A stretch of DNA of 64,000 bases, taken from NCBI GenBank assembly GCA_944470555.2, contig OX104127.1:55770140-55834139 (forward strand), read 5' to 3'. This document shows positions 24,723-36,911 of this stretch, in pieces. Source of the DNA: Heterobilharzia americana (taxonomy: Eukaryota; Platyhelminthes; Trematoda; Strigeidida; Schistosomatidae). The position numbers and the translations under genes were made by a program. The notes beneath the pieces were generated by a model. The model worked only from the letters and a program-made list of their open reading frames with translations. It had not been told where the DNA came from and made no database searches. The first letter of the stretch is position 1. Every line of letters begins with the position of its first letter.

Positions 24723-25390
24723 TTTTCCTGCTAATGTATATGATGACTTTACTGGCTAATTTGGATAATTATCCCTCATATAATTATTATGCAGGCTAGT
24801 TTTTTCCTGCAAATTCCCTTCGCATTCAAATTCATTCATGACACTGGTAATGCAAGAATAAAGTTAGTATAATTAACTGGAACATTACTACAAATCTGTT
24901 CATACCTGAAAAAAGAAATGAGGGGGTTAGCCACAAAAACTATGTAGCCTAAATCTCATGCCTAAATCAGACTGTATGATGCAACAGCTTCTAATCTTCC
25001 CAGTGAGTGATGTTGTCTCTGCTAACACTCAAACCCAAGGCCTATCACTTCAAATATCAGCGCTTTATAACCTCATAAGTCACGGAGTTACTGGACTTTG
25101 AAGCGATTAGTTTTTGAGTTCCATTGTTAGTGAGAACAATATGACACACAGGTTGGCAAGTATATCCAGTTGATGAGTTCTAAATGGGGAAAAACTCACA
25201 TTCATGATTCCACTGGAAGCCTGAATAAACTAAGCATTTGATAAATACGTTGTACCAGAGATATATTTTAAGAATTCTGAGAAAGTAGAAAAATGAATTT
25301 TTGATACTTTTCCATAGTGTACAAGTGATATCTTGATGGAATGAGATTAATTCTGACCGTTATGGACGCATCATTGGAATAAATTGTAAT
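24723..25390. other. No gene; possible remnant of a tRNA-like repeat
   Basis: Mostly AT-rich. The segment 24995-25110 weakly resembles the tRNA-like part of Sm-alpha on the minus strand (GTGAGTGATGTTGTCTCTGC). Confidence 0.35.
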
Positions 25391-25401
25391 TAATCCACAT
25401 A

Positions 25402-25702
25402 TATGGGAACAACCCACCGCCTAACAAATATACAGAAGAAAATGGAGATGGATTGGACATACACTGAGAAGACCATTCTTAGACATCACGTGACAGGCAC
25501 TCAAGTGGAATTCAAAGAGAAAACGACAAGTTGTGCATCGGAGGTAAGGGTGACATGGAGGATATCATGCGAGGAAGTAATCAAATCTTATGGGCAGTCG
25601 TGGTGCCAGGTTCAAAAGACTGCGGAGAACAGAGTGAGATAGAGGCGTGCTACTGAAGCCCTATATCCCATTATAAACCCAAGGAAAAAGTGGTAATAAT
25701 AA
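25402..25702 (+). mobile_element. RTE-clade retrotransposon, 301-bp 3' insertion
   Basis: A short 5'-truncated insertion with an intact 3' end and a TAATAATAA tail, bounded by an 11-bp target-site duplication TAATCCACATA at 25391-25401 and 25703-25713. It sits about 160 bp before the first visible arrestin exon. Confidence 0.85.
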
Positions 25703-25864
25703 TAATCCACATACAACCTGTATTTCGATTAACCTTGAATGTGACCTTGACTTCTAGAAACCATTTTTATCTGAGTTAATTTAAACAATTTTCATGTTCA
25801 TTTTTTTGTTGTTGAAATAATTGAATTTTCAAGTTGTCTACCAATTTTATTGTATTACTTCTAG

Positions 25865-26037
25865 ATGGTATACTGGCTATGTCAGAAGATGTAATGGGTC
25901 CAGATCTTGTCTTCCTTCTACTTACCTGTTCATATCGTTATGGTCGAGATGATTTAGATGTATTAGGTTTAACTTTTCAAAAAGAATTATTAATTTATAC
26001 AAAACGTGTATGGCCAAATCATCCAATTGATGATATT
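25865..26037 (+). CDS. Arrestin, first visible exon (N-domain)
   Basis: Encodes 57 residues plus the last two bases of a split Asp codon. The run RYGRDDLDVLGLTFQKEL is the arrestin finger-loop region, which inserts into the cytoplasmic cavity of activated G-protein-coupled receptors. The preceding part (GILAMSEDVMGPDLVFLLLT) matches the strand before it. The acceptor TTACTTCTAG precedes 25865, and the split Asp fits the usual arrestin Asp-Gly at this point. About 45 N-terminal residues must lie upstream; I did not find them in the window. The 3' boundary assumes a 56-nt intron (donor GTAACA at 26038). Without it, the frame stays open to 26085 and ends in a stop. Confidence 0.85.
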
Positions 26038-26093
26038 GTAACATCAACAAATGATGGAAAATGGCATAAAAAATGGAAAAGTTAAAACGTCAG

Positions 26094-26255
26094 TCAAGAA
26101 GAGAAATAGAATCTACAGAACAAGCATCTTTTGATCTAGTAAATGATGATCCTTATGGAATATTTAGTGATACACTGAAAGATTCTGATTTGGCACCTTT
26201 TCAGGCAAAATTGATGAGTAAATATGGAAGACAAGCTGTTCCGTTTCGTATCATT
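26094..26255 (+). CDS. Arrestin, second visible exon piece
   Basis: Encodes 54 residues in the frame two bases on from the previous piece. The end, FQAKLMSKYGRQAVPFRI, corresponds to the arrestin segment usually read as LQERLIKKLGxxAYPFxF. The first ~34 residues are rich in Glu, Asp and Ser and look like an expansion of a loop that is only about ten residues long in vertebrate beta-arrestins. The donor is GTAAGT at 26256 (phase 0). The frame change from the exon before is explained by a 56-nt intron (26038-26093, ending CGTCAG) or by one missing base in the A-run at 26068-26073. Confidence 0.8.
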
Positions 26256-26275
26256 GTAAGTTTCGTCCACTTATA

Positions 26276-26278
26276 CAT

Positions 26279-26308
<30 letters not shown>
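26276..26308. repeat. (TA)n microsatellite
   Basis: Alternating TA tract about 20 bases after the arrestin splice donor. Confidence 0.9.
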
Positions 26309-26311
<3 letters not shown>

Positions 26312-26524
26312 GTGAAGCATCATAGAACTCTTCCAGTTTAGTTTACTAATATATAAACTTGGATAACATGAAGAGTACAGCATAAGTGTTCAAAACTTTA
26401 CGTTATCAGTGGACTATCCTCATCATTACGTAAGGTAAGTTGTGAAGAAACGTAAAAGTACAAAAAGAAGGAGAATAAGAGACATTGAGTACTCCTTTAT
26501 TATTATTACTACTATTATGGTATT

Positions 26525-27440
26525 TTTCCCTTGGGTTCCTAGTGGAAGTCTTTAGAACCTAGCTTCATGACTGCTTACAAACTTTTATTTCTGCCTCACA
26601 CACCATCTCCTTCCTGTCACCCTCGCCTCCGATGCACAACTCATCGTTTCCCATTTGCAGTCCACTTGACGGCTTGGCCTGGCCCGTGATTTCTCCAATC
26701 GGCCTTCTTAGTGTATGCCCGATCCAATCCATCTCCACTCTCTTCTTCTGCATGTTGATTGGGTGAAGGGTTCTCGGTTGGTTTGTTGCCAGCCAGAGTT
26801 CCTTGTTACTTATTCTTATTTTTCTGACCATCTGGTCTTCAATGTCAATATCGAGTGAGTGTTTTTGCGGTAGTTGTTGATGAAGTTTTTTTGAAGTTCT
26901 TTTCGTGATGCGCTAAGTTTCTGAACCATATAGCAGCAGTGACTTGACATTAGTGTTGAAAATCCGGATCTTGTTCCTTGTGCTAAGTGCAGTGCAGTAG
27001 ATCTTCACACTGATCATTTTAGATTCATAAAAGCCTGTCTTGCTGCCTTTATGATCCTGGCTGCTTCGACATCTTCATCTGTGGCGCCACCGCCTGTAGT
27101 TGAAATGATGCTGCCTTGCCTAGGTAGGTGTAGATGAAAGAGACTACTTCCTTTAAGTTTCTCTCCTTCGTGGTGATGGGTGCTTGATGGTGATGCTGTT
27201 GTTAATTAGGTATCTTCATCACCTCTGTCTTCTCTACATTCACATGAAGTTCCGTTTTCGCTGTCCTGCCTCTTCTGTCAACTTGCTGGGTTTCGCCTGT
27301 AGATCTTTCTGTTTGTGCGACAAGACATTAGACATAAATCCAAATCTTCGTCTGGGGTCTTTTCGTCGGTCAAGTAGCATATGTCCATCTTCTTGCTGCT
27401 CGCGGTTTTCTCCATGATATAGTCCACCCTGGTGCCTGAT
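26525..27440 (-). mobile_element. RTE-clade retrotransposon, 5'-truncated copy
   Basis: Minus-strand copy in the first large arrestin intron, with its 3' end near 26525 beside a TAATAATAATAA tail. A deletion removes the catalytic box region near 27335. Confidence 0.75.
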
Positions 27441-27524
27441 AGACTTAAATGACATGATTATCGGTTTGGATCTGAAAACAATCCAATCCAAATGGATTCA
27501 CTTACTCATATCAAACGGCTTGGT

Positions 27525-27805
27525 AATGTTTTCTCTTAGCTGGTTGGAGGTAATCAGAAGGAGGCCTTGGATCTAAGTTTCACGCTTGATAGCAGTCATC
27601 ATCAAGAGCTGACAACCTCTTTGAAATTTGAAATCGAATCATTCAGTGTTGTAATCGGTGACGTTTCTACTGAGCCACTGGCCTCTTGTTGAGCTGGATT
27701 AGATCCTGTGACTGGTCACTGGAGAGTAATCAATCTCATGTTATCTAGTTCTGAGGGATGATCGATTGGTATCAATCATTTTTGCAGTCGGCCAGCATTC
27801 TGAAC
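27525..27805 (-). repeat. tRNA-like repeat (family B)
   Basis: Antisense copy starting TTAGCTGGTTGGAGGTAATC; the tRNA-like part (TTGTAATCGGTGACGTTTCT) is near 27649 and the second half at 27720-27790. Confidence 0.55.
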
Positions 27806-28414
27806 CAGAAAATATAAAACTGATTGTTGTCCAGTAACCAATCACTGTAGTGTCTTTTGTTTCCAGATAAATGAAAGATTTACAAGGAAAGTTTATCACT
27901 TTGCAGTCAAAATATTAGTTACTCTAATTATATATGACTGAGTTATTTTTATAGTTTCATTTTCTTGTAGTAGAAAACATTCAAAGGGGAAAGTTTTCAT
28001 ATAAGAGTTCACAGAGATTTTTCTCAAAGATATATGAGATCATGGAACGCTTAGGTCATCAGAGGACGTAAATTTTCTGGTCTACAGGTTAAAATTTAAG
28101 TTAGTTTAGGTCTTTATAAACGCTCAAGCTCTTCGTTAAAAGATATGTGATGGGTATGAAAACAGTGTTTTTGTTTTAACAGCTTTGACTATTATTTAAA
28201 AGAGTTTTATTAACTTTGTAACTGCTATAGTATAGTTGATGACAGCAGAAAGTAAACTTTAACTTGAATCAAATAAGAAATCGACATCGTACTTTTGCGA
28301 AACACTGAATGGTTTGAAAGACTGGTTCATGAAAAAGTACCCCATTTAGCTTGATAGCCGAATCTCTTAACCCACTATCTTTTGAATCTCTAAAATTAAT
28401 ATTTCCCAAAGTGT
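27806..28414. other. Intronic, nothing recognised
   Basis: AT-rich sequence inside the first large arrestin intron. Confidence 0.35.
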
Positions 28415-29385
28415 ATCAGTTCGTGATTGTGGTCGACTGGATCATGCAGCAAACAGTGGGGAGCGAGAAGAGGGGAATAAGCTAGCTGGACTGCGGAGAA
28501 GAACCTAGGAGATCTGGATTTCGTCGATGACTTATGCCTGATGTCACACAAACTTGAAGATCTACAGGCAAAAACTAACAAGTTGGCAGAAGAGGCGAGG
28601 CAGCGAAGACGGGACTTCAGGTGAACATAGAGAAGACAGAAGTGATGAAGATACCGCACCAACAACCACAATAACAACAACAAACTCCAATCACCATCAA
28701 CGGGAGGAACTTAAAGGAAGTAACCTCCTTCACCCATCTAGGAAGCACTGTTTCAACTACAGACAGCGCTGACGAGGAAGTCACAGTGAGAATCGGAAAA
28801 GCAAGACAGGCGTTCATTAACCTGAAACCAGTGTGGAGATCCTCTGCACTCAGCATGTGGAACAAGATCCGGATTCTCAACACTAATACCAGTCAAGTAA
28901 GTGCTCCTGTATGGCTCAGAGACTTGGCGCGTCACGAAAGGGATTTCCAACAAACTAAAGATATTCATCAACAACTGCCTACGCTCACTCGTTACTGAAG
29001 ATCAGATGGCCAGAATAATGAGAATAAGCAACAAGGAGCTCTGGGAACGAACCAACCAAGAACCTATCACCCAACAAATATGCACTGGAAGGAAGTGGAG
29101 ATGGATTGGGCATACACTGAGAAGGCCGACTGGGGACATCACACGTCAGGCCCTCGGGTGGAATCCTCATGGGAAGCAACGAGTTGGGCGTCGGAGGCGA
29201 AGGTGACATGAAGGAGATCGTGCGAGGAGGAAACGAGAGCTTGTGGGCTGTCGTAGAGCCAGGTTCAAAGGATTTCAGAGAACAGAGTTCACTGGAGACG
29301 TGCTACTGAAGCTCTATGTTCCATTAGCAACCCAAGGGACTAATAATAATAATAATAATCATAATAATAATAATGATAATAAAGT
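28415..29385 (+). mobile_element. RTE-clade retrotransposon, 5'-truncated copy
   Basis: Plus-strand copy starting inside the reverse transcriptase and ending in a long TAA/TCA tail (29341-29382). The catalytic box reads FVDD. The C-terminal frame ([14 protein letters not shown]) is open over about 100 residues. Confidence 0.8.
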
Positions 29386-30018
29386 GTGTCAGTCTCCCTG
29401 TGGGCCACGATACAATGATGTCTGTTCAGCTCCTATGTTTAGTGTATTTGGGTTTTGTTAACCTATGAAGTCTGTAGTAAATCTCACACTAAGTGCACCG
29501 TTTCTAGTTTGAAGATGAACAGGTTTTCGTTACAGTCGTCGAAATTTGTTTCACTGTTATCAGATTTTGTTGTAAATGCTGTTAACCAAAAGTGATTACA
29601 AGCAAAATGATTTTCAGAGACAAAAATGAGGTCTTTAGTTTCACGAACAAATATTTACAGAGACTTCGTAACCATGCCAATTAGTTTCTGCATGTAATAA
29701 CCATTCGAAAGTAACTAGGAACAGAGTGATAACTGAATAAGCAGCAATCTAAACGTAATACTGCAATTAAAAAAATTCAGTGTGGTAATTCACTTTCATG
29801 AAAGACTGATTTATTAGTAGTAATCTTAAATGCACAGTAATGAAATTACCCATCTCAAAAGAAGTAAAACTGTCTCACAATTGCAAACATCCGTTTCTGC
29901 TTAGCACCACCTTCAACTTCATAGACTGAGCTTCACATTCGTTAATGTCTCTCTATGGGCTGTTAAGCAAATACAAAAAATTAACTTATCGTATCAGTTG
30001 TTCGGTTGTTCATTTGTT
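29386..30018. other. Intronic, nothing recognised
   Basis: No open frame or repeat similarity seen. Confidence 0.35.
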
Positions 30019-30440
30019 ATCCCAACAAACTATAGATATTCATCAACAACTGCCACCTACCTTTACTCGATAATGAAGAACATATGGCCAGAATAATAAA
30101 AATAAGCAACAAGGAACTCTGGCTGAAAACGAACCAACGAAGCAAGAACCTATCGCTGAACAAATATGCAGGAGGATTAGGAATACACTCAGAAGGCCGA
30201 TTGAGGAAATCACAGGACATGTCAGGCCCTCGAGTGGAACTTGCATGGGAAACAGCGAGTTGAGTATCCGAGGTAAGGGTGGCATGGAGGAGATGGCGTG
30301 TGAGGAAGAAATGAAACCTTGTGGGCAGTCGCAGTGCCAGGTTGAAAAGACTGCAGAGAAGAAAATGAAGTGAGGATCTGCAACTGAAGCGGTTTGTTCC
30401 ACTAGGAACCCAAAGGAAAAATAATAATAATAAATAACAA
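30019..30440 (+). mobile_element. RTE-clade retrotransposon, 3' fragment
   Basis: Last ~420 bp of the family ending in AATAATAATAATAAATAA. Several small deletions mark it as an older copy. Confidence 0.75.
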
Positions 30441-30669
30441 TCAGTTGTTCGGAAAAATTTTCACATCTTCAACTAACTAGTGTAAATTTTACACAATAAA
30501 ATCTTTAAAAACTATAGTGATCTTTCTCTTTAGTAATTGAATAAAGAATTCAGAAAAAGACTTAATGAATGAAGAAATGTTTTCCTTTTCAATTAGGTCC
30601 TCGCCTCGGGCTCTACACTAACATATAGTTTAAAAATCTAATCAAATTACTAATCAAGTAGAGGAGGTT

Positions 30670-32600
30670 AGCCTAACGATAACCACAGATTTTAAGTAAG
30701 CCATCAAGAAGAAACTAATCAATAGAGTTATGAAGCAGACTATTCTTAGGTAAACGGAATGATTCTTGATGAGTGTTTAGCCAAACAGCAGGTGATTACG
30801 TAACAATAGGAAGATATATGAACATTGATAAGAACAAGAGGAGGAAGAGGTGTACAAAGGAATGCTAGAAGTTACATCCTGTTGACGGCCACGGTAATGA
30901 AAGTGGTCGAACAAACGTCTTTTGAATACAAAGATTAGTTCTGTAAAGGTGGTTAGCGATCGTCTCTGCTATGTGAAGTGACCGAGTGCATAATCCATGT
31001 GGTAAAGTAATTGAAATTTGAAGGCTTTTCTAGTATCAACTTGATGTCCCGTCTCAAATGGGTGTGCAAGTATGGAGCTGTTTATTGTTTTAATTTATCC
31101 CTTGCTCGACCATGATGAGTTGTGCTCAGAAATTCGACAATGGAACTGCCTCATTGTACGCTCAGTGTAACTAGCTTCGCAGGTGTAGTTGAATTGATAA
31201 ATGCACATGGAAGTGTCAGAATCAGATTGTTTGTGTTTATTTCTTACACCTAGAATCGTGTGGTTGTGGAAGATGGGACATAATTTAGCGGCTTGGAAGG
31301 CTTTATGCCAGATACATTTTAAGCTTTGTGTGATGATCTCACTGGCAATGTCACTCTTGAATTTCAGTTTCAAGAATATTTGCTTCTAAAGAAATATTGG
31401 TTTTCTTACCCCAACCCTCGTAATTTTCATATGCTTAGTCACAAACTTGTCCGAATAGCCATTCCTACTAAACCGGTTACGGATGGTGGCGCGCACTCTT
31501 CCTTTATAGCATCACCTGAGCAAATAGGTGTGGCACGGTATGCTAGACATTTCACCAGGCTCCTTCAGGGTTCCATCTTACCTTTTTACCTATAGAACAT
31601 CGAGAAATGGGTTACTGTCATTTTTCTCCTTTTTCATTGTGAAAATGATTGCCAGACGAAAACTATTAAACTTATTCACAACAGCATTCTTATCAACCTC
31701 ACTTTTTAGAACTATAAAAGTATCATCCATGTAACGAAAATATAACTAAACGGCTAATAGTTACGTTCACTGGGTCATTCCTTACTTTTATCAGAAAAAA
31801 ATATGCAAAGAGCAAGCCAAGTTATGACGTCATAGCAATACCATCAAAAAACCTGTAGAGTTCATTGTTTAAATGAATTGTACGTTCATCGTACACTTCA
31901 GAAGCAGTTCTTTCAACATGCACGGCTTTGTAAGTTAGTTGGTAATAAAGTCTACTATTTCCATTGAAGGAATTTTAGTAAAAGGAGATGAAACATCACA
32001 CGATATCAAGAATTGCCTAGAAGGATTTTTACTAACTATACAAATGTGATTCAGACTGAGGGTTTTGCAAACTGCAGCTTTAGCTGCAGTTCTTATATAT
32101 CTTTGTTCAACTATCTCTTTGAAATCGTCATTGTTTGGCTAACACATCTATTAAAGTAATAAGTCAATTGAAGTTTTCTTTGATAGGGTAAAAATGAAAC
32201 TTATGTTTTAAGTGAATCAATGTGTAGTAGGAATATACTCATATAAGAGAACATATCAGATACTGATCAATGTCATGTTCAGATGTCATCATTTCCTTCT
32301 CGATTTTATCTGTCGCATAGGTTGAAACTGTTGAACTTCTCTTATCAGTACTCAGTTTTTTACCACTGAAAATACGGAAAATAAAGTATATGGAATCGAT
32401 AAAATGAACAAGATGAACTTTTCGATGCATATACCTAAGTTGAAACCTTACGATACGAGAAATATATGTTTCAGTTCCATAAAACAATATACTTGACATC
32501 AGATCAAAATATAATACCAATTTTAAATAAGCAAACCTCACAAGATTTATCTTTCACTAAAATCTTATTAATCAGACTTTCAGTAATTCATCTTCGTGCT
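30670..32600 (-). mobile_element. Penelope-like element, RT and GIY-YIG (minus strand)
   Basis: Minus-strand translations give, in order, a segment near the reverse transcriptase palm (DGIAMTS with LGLLFAYFFL, about 31800-31850), the catalytic YMDDTFIVL (about 31710-31740), a linker region (CLAYRATPICSGDAI and FVTKHMKITRVGVRK, 31400-31545), and a GIY-YIG endonuclease (MCIYQFNYTCEASYTERTMR, with Cys residues, about 31140-31205). Penelope-like elements combine exactly these two domains. Stops and frameshifts throughout show it is inactive. The limits are soft; 30670-31000 continues the C-terminal part with decay. Confidence 0.75.
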
Positions 32601-32607
32601 ACATTAT

Positions 32608-33465
32608 ACATTATTATTATTATTTGTTTCTTGGGTTCCTAGTGGAACACACCGCTTCAGTAGCACGTCTACATTACACTCTTCTCCGCAATCTTTTCAA
32701 CCTGGCTCCACCAATGCCCACAATCTCTCATTTATTCCTCACACAATCTCATCCATGTCACACTCGATTCGGACTCCCAACTCGTCAATTCCCATCTGAG
32801 TTCCAATCGAGGGCTTGTCCTGGAGCGTAATATCCTCGAGTGGTCTTCTCAGTGTATGCCCAATCCAATTCATCTCCACTTCCTTCCACTGCATATTTGT
32901 TCAGCGATAGCCTCTCGCTTCCTTGGTTCGTTGCCAGTCAGCCAGACAGCCAGAAAGCCAGCAAGTCAGAGTTTCTTGTTGCTTATTCGTTCTACCTATC
33001 TGAACTTCAGTAACGAGCCAACGTAGGCAGTTGTTGATGAATATCTGTAGTTTGGTGGAAATGCCTTTCGCAACACGCCAAGTCTCTCAACCATCACATA
33101 GAAGCACTGACTGACTTGACTGAATTGGTGTTGAAAATTCGGACGTTGTTCACGCTTTATGCTGAGTGTGGTGCAGAAGATCTCTACACTGGTTTTAGGT
33201 TAATGAACTCCTCTCTTGCTGTATTTCTGATGCTGGCTGCTTTGATGTCCTTGTCTGTGTGACCTCTGCCTTTAGTTGAAACGATGCTGCCTTGCCTAGG
33301 TATGTGTGGATGAAGGAGGCTACTTCCTTAAAGTTTCTCCCGTTGATAGTGTTGTTGTTGGTGGTGGTGTTGGTTGGGTATCTTCATCGCTTGTGTCTTG
33401 TCAACATTCACTTGAAGTCATATCTTCCTTCGCCAGAATGCCAGGCACTGTTTGTTCTAGCCTTC
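32608..33465 (-). mobile_element. RTE-clade retrotransposon, 5'-truncated copy
   Basis: Minus-strand copy with its 3' end near 32608 beside TTATTATTATTA. It shares long, almost identical stretches with 36912-38050, for example GTGTGGATGAAGGAGGCTAC and the repeated CCAGACAGCCAG block, marking a young subfamily. Confidence 0.8.
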
Positions 33466-33949
33466 ACCTCTTAAGGGTAGCCTAAAAGCAGCTCTCGGTT
33501 CTAGAATATTGGAGAGGGGAGTAGTTATAAGAAGGCGATCTGCATTCCTTCTTGAAAACTGTGGAGGCTCAGTGAGGCGCTTCCGACGCATGTCTGCCCA
33601 TATGGAGATAGATACAGGCAAACGGTTTAATTACAAGAATACAGAAAACAATAGTTACAAATGTGGATCAAAATCAGTAATTATCTAAATCTGGAAAAAT
33701 GAAACTTTCATAGGCTTCAAAAACACGATGAGGGTAAAGAGACAGAAACTGAAAAATACATGATCGATCCAATCAACGAATAATTAGAAGGATTCTTTAA
33801 CAACGGTCTTCTCTCAATATCAATTGATGAAATAAATTTGATAATAAAACTTTTATTCAGCCAGTATGATAACGATAAGCTCATTGTTATCCTTCTTCGG
33901 CCTACCATGAAATCGTAACTTTGTAGCTTCACAGACTTTACCAAAGCAA
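33466..33949. other. Intronic, nothing recognised
   Basis: The first 130 bases are less AT-rich and may be an unknown repeat; no family recognised. Confidence 0.3.
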
Positions 33950-34235
33950 ACTTTATAGAGGAACAAAGGAAACCTGGGAGCACTGGACGGCTGTTTCGTC
34001 CTAGTACGGGACTCTCCAGCAGTGCGCACCCACGACCCCACCAGCAGGGATCGAACCCGCGACCTTCAGGTTCCGCGACCAGCGCGTTGCCATTGAGCCA
34101 CTGGGTCAGAATCCAATGCTACATATTTCCAACTTCTGTTAGCTCACGATATAGCGCTCCAACTGATGTCAGTCTTCGATGAATAACAACTTGAAATATT
34201 TCCAAATCTCCACAACCCCCTCAAAATTTAAACTT
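33950..34235 (-). repeat. Hammerhead SINE, single copy
   Basis: A well-preserved minus-strand copy with the tRNA-like body (34040-34105) and hammerhead arm (33963-34030). GAAA and GTC are intact, but the CTGAGGAG box reads CTGGAGAG, which destroys the catalytic core. Confidence 0.7.
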
Positions 34236-34589
34236 TATAGAATTAGTTTATTCATTATTCAGAAAGATTAGGAAGATATTTGTCTAATATCTGGTTTTCC
34301 TCAAGTGCACTGATAGTGACGTTTTGCTCTTCAAACACATTATTTTCAGAAAGGTATCTTATTGATAGTTGCTAGGTGTCTTGTTTAAATGGTGCTCATG
34401 AAGTGGTACATAAACTTTAAAATGTAATATGATTAGGTTACCTATATCTTCCAGACCAACTAAGCCGGTATATAGTTTCCGAAAATGTGATAATTTGGAT
34501 AGTAAACCAGTTTCTACCCAAATTAAGTTTTTTCTTCCTATTCCCTCTTTTTTATTTATATTTTAACGTACAACGAATGTGAGGCATAA

Positions 34590-34800
34590 AAATTTTATTC
34601 ATCGTAGACTGACATAAATTGGAGGGACAAAGGAAACCTGGGAGCACTGGACAGCTGTCTCGTCCAACTAGTATGGGACTCCTCAGCAGTGCGCACCAGA
34701 TGTCCAGTGCTCCTAGGTTTCCTGTGTTCCTTCAAATGATGTCAGTCTATGATGAATAACAACTTGAAATATTTCCAAATCCCTCAACCCCCTAAAAATA
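34590..34800. repeat. Hammerhead SINE collapsed to two arms
   Basis: A minus-strand arm (34625-34695) is joined directly to part of an opposite arm (34700-34760), with the tRNA-like body deleted. The CTGAGGAG box is intact but GAAA reads GAGA. Confidence 0.65.
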
Positions 34801-35264
34801 AAAAAACGTGTCAAAAACAGCCTTTTCTGCTAAACAAGCTTGTTCTTTTTAGCCAAGTTACATGTCGTTTGTACAAATAAGAAAAAAAGGAGTCTGTTCT
34901 ACAACGATACCTGATAAACAAATAAGAGTCAGTTGTTGTTCATCGAAAATTCTACCTCTTATGTCTTTGAAATCCCATAAAAAATAAACCATACGACAAA
35001 CTGTTTATCTTCTGTCAATCATTCAATCATTCATTTAGGTTACCTGAATGATCTAACATGTTTTACTCTCCTAGTGACTGTGATGTATTCAAGACTGATT
35101 AACAAGCAATAAACAATTGTTTTGTTTGTCTTTACATATACCTTGAGATGTTGATATTTCGATCTAAATTTTATGACTTGAGTAACTTAATGGTAACATC
35201 ATTGAGTGATATGAATTATCATTTAAGGTAGGATATCAGTTCACTAAAGATTGCAGAAGATAGC
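34801..35264. other. Intronic, nothing recognised
   Basis: AT-rich, no coding or repeat signal. Confidence 0.35.
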
Positions 35265-35945
35265 AATGTTTCAACTAAAGGCGGCACAGATGAGGACATC
35301 AAAGCAGCCAGCATCAGAAATACAGCAAGAGAGGAGTTCATTAACCTAAAACCAGTGTAGAGATCTTCTGCACCACACTCAGCATAAAGCGTGAACAACG
35401 TCCGAATTTTCAACACCAATTCAGTCAAGTCAGTCAGTGCTTCTATGTGATGGTTGAGAGACTTGGCGTGTTGCGAAAGGCATTTCCACCAAACTACAGA
35501 TATTCATCAACAACTGCCTACGTTGGCTCGTTACTGAAGTTCAGATAGGTAGAACGAATAAGCAACAAGAAACTCTGACTTGCTGGCTTTCTGGCTGTCT
35601 GGCTGACTGGCAACGAACCAAGGAAGCGAGAGGCTATCGCTGAACAAATATGCAGTGGAAGGAAGTGGAGATGAATTGGATTGGGCATACACTGAGAAGA
35701 CCACTCGAGGATATTACGCTCCAGGACAAGCCCTCGATTGGAACTCAGATGGGAATTGACGAGTTGGGAGTCCGAATCGAGTGTGACATGGATGAGATTG
35801 TGTGAGGAATAAATGAGAGATTGTGGGCATTGGTGGAGCCAGGTTGAAAAGATTGCGGAGAAGAGTGTAATGTAGACGTGCTACTGAATCGGTGTGTTCC
35901 ACTAGGAACCCAAGGGACAAATAATAATAATAATAGTAATAAAGA
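35265..35945 (+). mobile_element. RTE-clade retrotransposon, 3' fragment
   Basis: Plus-strand copy of the young subfamily that also includes 32608-33465 and 36912-38050, and so an inverted match to both. The tail is TAATAATAATAATAGTAAT. Confidence 0.8.
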
Positions 35946-36484
35946 TAGCAGATGCACCTTGTTGATGAGTGGCAATACACAAGAAATTTAGATCCATTCA
36001 ATACTTATTTGGTTTGCTTTTAAACAATGTATATTACCTTTTTTTTGTATAAATTGAATGAATATAGTTTTCGTAGCCTTTTCTACAAGATTCTATTTTC
36101 AAGATATATAGTATACAGTAATGTTAAGCAAAAGATAACAACTTGTATTAGAGAAATCAACTTAAATCATAAATAAAATGTCTTTTATCAATTACTTATG
36201 GGTTTAAGTTGATTAGGTACAAGATTGATGCATTGCTTAACAAGCAATGAAGTTATTAAACACACATCTCATTTACATACTATATTATCTGACTTTCATT
36301 TTCCTCTAAATTGAATAATACTGAATGTTGACTTATATATCAAGTTTATATTTCTTGTGTATAAGATATACGATAATTATAAAAAGTCATTTATTGGATT
36401 TATACAAGATATCAATGAACATCAAAGGTTGATGCTATGTGCATTCAGATCCTGAATTGAAGTTATTCAGCAAACAATCTAAAT
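35946..36484. other. Intronic, nothing recognised
   Basis: AT-rich, no coding or repeat signal. Confidence 0.35.
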
Positions 36485-36670
36485 TTTTCAAGTTGTTATT
36501 CATCTTAGACTGATATGAGTTGGCGGAACAAAGGAAACCTGAGAGTACTGGACAGTTGTTTCGTCCGACTAGTATGAGACTCCTCAGAAGTACACCAACG
36601 ACTCAACAACTGTCAGTTTACAATGAATAAAAGCTTGAAATATTTCCTAATCCCCACCCATAACTCCTTC
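36485..36670 (-). repeat. Hammerhead SINE, short copy
   Basis: The minus-strand arm (36535-36592) keeps CTGAGGAG, GAAA and the GTC cleavage triplet. The stem I pair next to the core is a T/C mismatch and stem II pairs only through GTC/GAC. The tRNA-like body is deleted. Confidence 0.6.
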
Positions 36671-36911
36671 AAAAATCTAACGAAGTTACGGCGAGTTATT
36701 CAAAAATTTAATATTTGATCATGAAAATTCAATAAACATGAAATACATCACTTATATTATAAAGAAGATAGACAAAACAATGAAATTCAATGACACAATA
36801 ATAAGTTAATTGAAAAGAGTAATCGGACAAAATCAGTTGTTTGACAACAAAAGTCTGTGTACATATGGCTAGGTCCGTATTCGTTTGAAGCCTAAACTAC
36901 ATGGAATGTAT

